Assembly: GCA_025999115.1 (NCBI GenBank)
Contig: BNWW01000001.1
Span: forward strand, 24,603 to 88,602
Direction of reading: 5' to 3'
Length of the DNA stretch: 64,000 bases
From: Bacteroidia bacterium
GTDB taxonomy: Bacteria; Bacteroidota; Bacteroidia; Bacteroidales; Azobacteroidaceae
Below are positions 62,375 through 64,000 of the stretch, piece after piece. The position numbers and the translations under genes are program-made. The notes under the pieces are model-generated. The model worked only from the letters and a program-made list of their open reading frames with translations. It was not told where the DNA came from and did not search any database. Position 1 is the stretch's first letter; each line of letters starts with the position of its first letter.

Positions 62375-63493
62375 ATGAGAATTGCTTATTTATCGACTTT
62401 TTATCCTTTCCGGGGAGGAATCGCTCAATACAATGCTTTGCTATACAATAGTTTAAAGGAACAAGGTCTGGATGTAAAAGCTTATACTTTCACTTGCCAG
62501 TATCCATCGGTTTTATTTCCCGGCAAAACACAATACATTACAGAAGCCGATAAATCTATTCCGGTTGAAAATGAAGCCGTTCTCAACACTGTAAATCCTT
62601 TTTCCTACGAAAAAACAGCACGGGAAATTCTAAAGTGGAAACCCGATGTGCTGATAATGAAATATTGGATGAGTTTTTTCGCTCCTTCGTTGGGTTACGT
62701 GGCTAAACGACTGAAAAAGAAAGGTGTAAAAGTGGTCTGTATCATCGACAATGCCATTCCGCATGAACCGCGTTTTTTTGACAAACCTCTTGCACGCTGG
62801 TTTTTTCATCAATGCACCCATTTTGTTGTGATGAGCGATGTGGTCAAAAATGATTTACGTCAACTGTATCCCGGCGCTACTTACCGGTTTTTGCCTCATC
62901 CGCTGTACAATCATTTCGGAGAAAAACAAGACCGGAAAAGAGCAGGTCAAACGTTCCATTTGAATCCGGAGAAGAAGACATTACTGTTCTTTGGATTGAT
63001 TCGCGATTATAAAGGTTTGGATTTGTTGATTGAGGCGATGGCTTTGCTCGACGATTCGTATCAATTGTTAGTGGCAGGCGAGGCGTATGGCTCGTTCGAG
63101 AAATATCAGAAACAAATCGACGGCAGTCCGGCGAAAGACCGGATGGTGGTGTTGAATCGTTATATAGGCGATGACGAGGTTTCGTCGTTGTTTTCCGCAA
63201 GCGACGTGTTGGTTTTGCCGTATAAATCGGCTACGCAAAGTGGAGTAATTCCGGTGGCTTATCATTTTGAAACGCCGGTAGTTACGACCGGCGTGGGCGG
63301 TTTGAAAGCGATGGTCGAACAAGCGCAAAGCGGTGTCGTTTGTCGTCCGGATGCGAATGATTTGGCGCGAGGTGTCGAACAGATTTTTTCCGAAGGGAAA
63401 GAACGTTTTATTGAAAATATCCGCAGAGAAAAAGAAAACCTTTCGTGGGGTAAATTTGCGGAATCGTTGGTGCGGTTTATTTTGGCATTGTAG
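62375..63493 (+). CDS. GT4-family glycosyltransferase
   Basis: GT-B fold transferase of 372 residues: N-terminal LSTFYPFRGGIAQYNALLYN (family 4 N-domain), VVCIIDNAIPHEPRF, then the C-domain LLFFGLIRDYKGLDLLIEAM, VSSLFSASDVLVLPYKSATQ and GVIPVAYHFETPVVTTGVGG. It starts 5 bp after the flavodiiron gene and may be co-transcribed. Sugar and acceptor are unknown. It is probably involved in LPS or glycolipid synthesis. Confidence 0.9.
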   Translation: MRIAYLSTFYPFRGGIAQYNALLYNSLKEQGLDVKAYTFTCQYPSVLFPGKTQYITEADKSIPVENEAVLNTVNPFSYEKTAREILKWKPDVLIMKYWMSFFAPSLGYVAKRLKKKGVKVVCIIDNAIPHEPRFFDKPLARWFFHQCTHFVVMSDVVKNDLRQLYPGATYRFLPHPLYNHFGEKQDRKRAGQTFHLNPEKKTLLFFGLIRDYKGLDLLIEAMALLDDSYQLLVAGEAYGSFEKYQKQIDGSPAKDRMVVLNRYIGDDEVSSLFSASDVLVLPYKSATQSGVIPVAYHFETPVVTTGVGGLKAMVEQAQSGVVCRPDANDLARGVEQIFSEGKERFIENIRREKENLSWGKFAESLVRFILAL

Positions 63494-63496
63494 CAC

Positions 63497-63760
63497 AATA
63501 CGGCGCGAACCAAGACAAATTCATCAACAGCATATTTCATTGCTCGGCAGCGGGCATTGTCAAGGGCGTTTGTCCAATAGCTCGCATCGTCAAACGTGTT
63601 GTTTTTCAAGAAATTGAAATAAAATAAGGTATAAAAATCGCTCAATTGATACAAACTTTCCCGCTGTTTTTTATCAAAACCGCGATATTTGCGTATAAAA
63701 CTACAAAGTTCCAAATCGTTGAGTTTTCTCTTCGATTGACTTTTTTGCGACTTATTTTGT
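63497..63760 (-). pseudogene. Remnant of an ATPase_2-type ATPase gene
   Basis: The minus-strand frame reads LNDLELCSFIRKYRGFDKK, SLYQLSDFYTLFYFNFLKNN and DASYWTNALDNAR, matching the middle part of Bacteroidota ATPases of the ATPase_2/DUF234 type. After ALDNAR it diverges into unrelated residues. The P-loop part and the nuclease-like end are absent. It abuts the end of the GT4 gene. Confidence 0.6.
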
Positions 63761-63905
63761 TACTTACTTGTTATTTGAATTTGTTAATTTTGTTACTCAT
63801 ACTTGTTGCTTACAAATAATACTTTTACCTTTACATCATCTTAATAATGACAGCAATGGAAAAGAGAATAAAAGGGATCAGCAGCAAAACCATGTGTTTA
63901 TGAAA
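63761..63905. other. AT-rich region with a TAATTTTG motif and an 18-codon frame
   Basis: TAATTTTG at 63785-63792 fits a -7 element. It is followed by ATG 63847 and the short frame MTAMEKRIKGISSKTMCL ending at 63903. This could be a leader peptide or the broken start of a gene. I do not call it a gene. Confidence 0.3.
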
Positions 63906-63989
63906 GGCGCATAGCGCCAACATCTTTGTAGCCGTGTGCGTAAGCGCACGGTAATAAGGGCATACACAAACCCATAGCAGCGTAGCTGC
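63906..63989. repeat. Cluster of three short GC-rich hairpins
   Basis: GGCGC-ATA-GCGCC (63906-63918), GTGCG-TAAG-CGCAC (63936-63949) and GCAGC-GTA-GCTGC (63977-63989) follow each other. The style (5-bp stems, 3-4 nt loops rich in TA) resembles dispersed palindromic repeats in Bacteroidota. The unit may continue past the window edge. Confidence 0.5.
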
Positions 63990-64000
63990 GCCACTTTTAT

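Overview
The window reads as a chromosomal piece of a Bacteroidota genome, most likely order Bacteroidales. The evidence is a SusC/SusD pair, lineage-typical families (DUF4494, DUF2851, DUF4271, DUF3791, a Bacteroidota-type LptD), a remnant carrying a type IX secretion sorting tail, and many promoters of the Bacteroidota form TTTG-N(19-23)-TAnnTTTG. I cannot name genus or species. There is no rRNA operon, CRISPR array or complete prophage. One tRNA (Gln, anticodon TTG) is present.

Layout. 0.1-10.7 kb: a plus-strand run of outer-membrane and exported genes. It holds a SusC-like receptor, a SusD-like lipoprotein, a second TonB-dependent receptor with an N-terminal PLDc_N-like membrane segment, two Ig-like lipoproteins, two exported heavy-metal-associated (HMA) proteins with CxxC motifs, a YtkA-like protein and an Omp28-like thioredoxin-fold lipoprotein. 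I read this as a metal (perhaps copper) handling or uptake locus. An internally deleted IS5-type element sits inside it. 10.8-13.5 kb: small accessory genes (DUF3791, a Lys/Ala-rich exported protein), a lactonase and a decayed two-gene module. 13.6-17.6 kb: chrA, rfbD, rbfA, a LolC/E-like permease and trpS. 17.8-19.0 kb: gene remnants and a TA-flanked MITE. 19.0-22.7 kb: a two-gene operon for a large glycine-rich surface protein and its exported partner.

22.8-28.9 kb: dapF, an HD-domain protein, lptD, ung, tRNA-Gln and a CapA-like protein. 28.9-36.6 kb: a minus-strand surface polysaccharide operon with a flippase, two methyltransferase-like proteins, two GT2-type glycosyltransferases (one with a second domain), a GT11 and a GT23-like fucosyltransferase. 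36.7-38.6 kb: an AlbA/RecG-like remnant and an intact AAA/DUF4143 ATPase behind a 14-bp-arm palindrome. 38.6-54.8 kb: mostly housekeeping (mutS, panD, ftcD, menaquinone methyltransferase, engB, guanine deaminase, YggS, CPBP protease, tyrS, a DPP IV-type peptidase, lipA). 54.8-56.7 kb: decayed accessory genes. 56.7-63.5 kb: a NUDIX-like gene, yidD-rnpA-hemD-DUF4271, ahcY, a flavodiiron protein and a GT4 glycosyltransferase. The right end holds an ATPase remnant and a cluster of short GC-rich hairpins.

The best candidate for an undescribed system is the first 10.7 kb, where SusCD-type import genes are combined with a metal-type TonB receptor, duplicated Ig-like lipoproteins and duplicated exported HMA proteins. 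A second theme is repeated decay of small mobile or defence-like genes between housekeeping blocks. At least six remnants are visible, and two small transposable elements each supply the last base of a TAG stop at the junction with the gene they interrupt.
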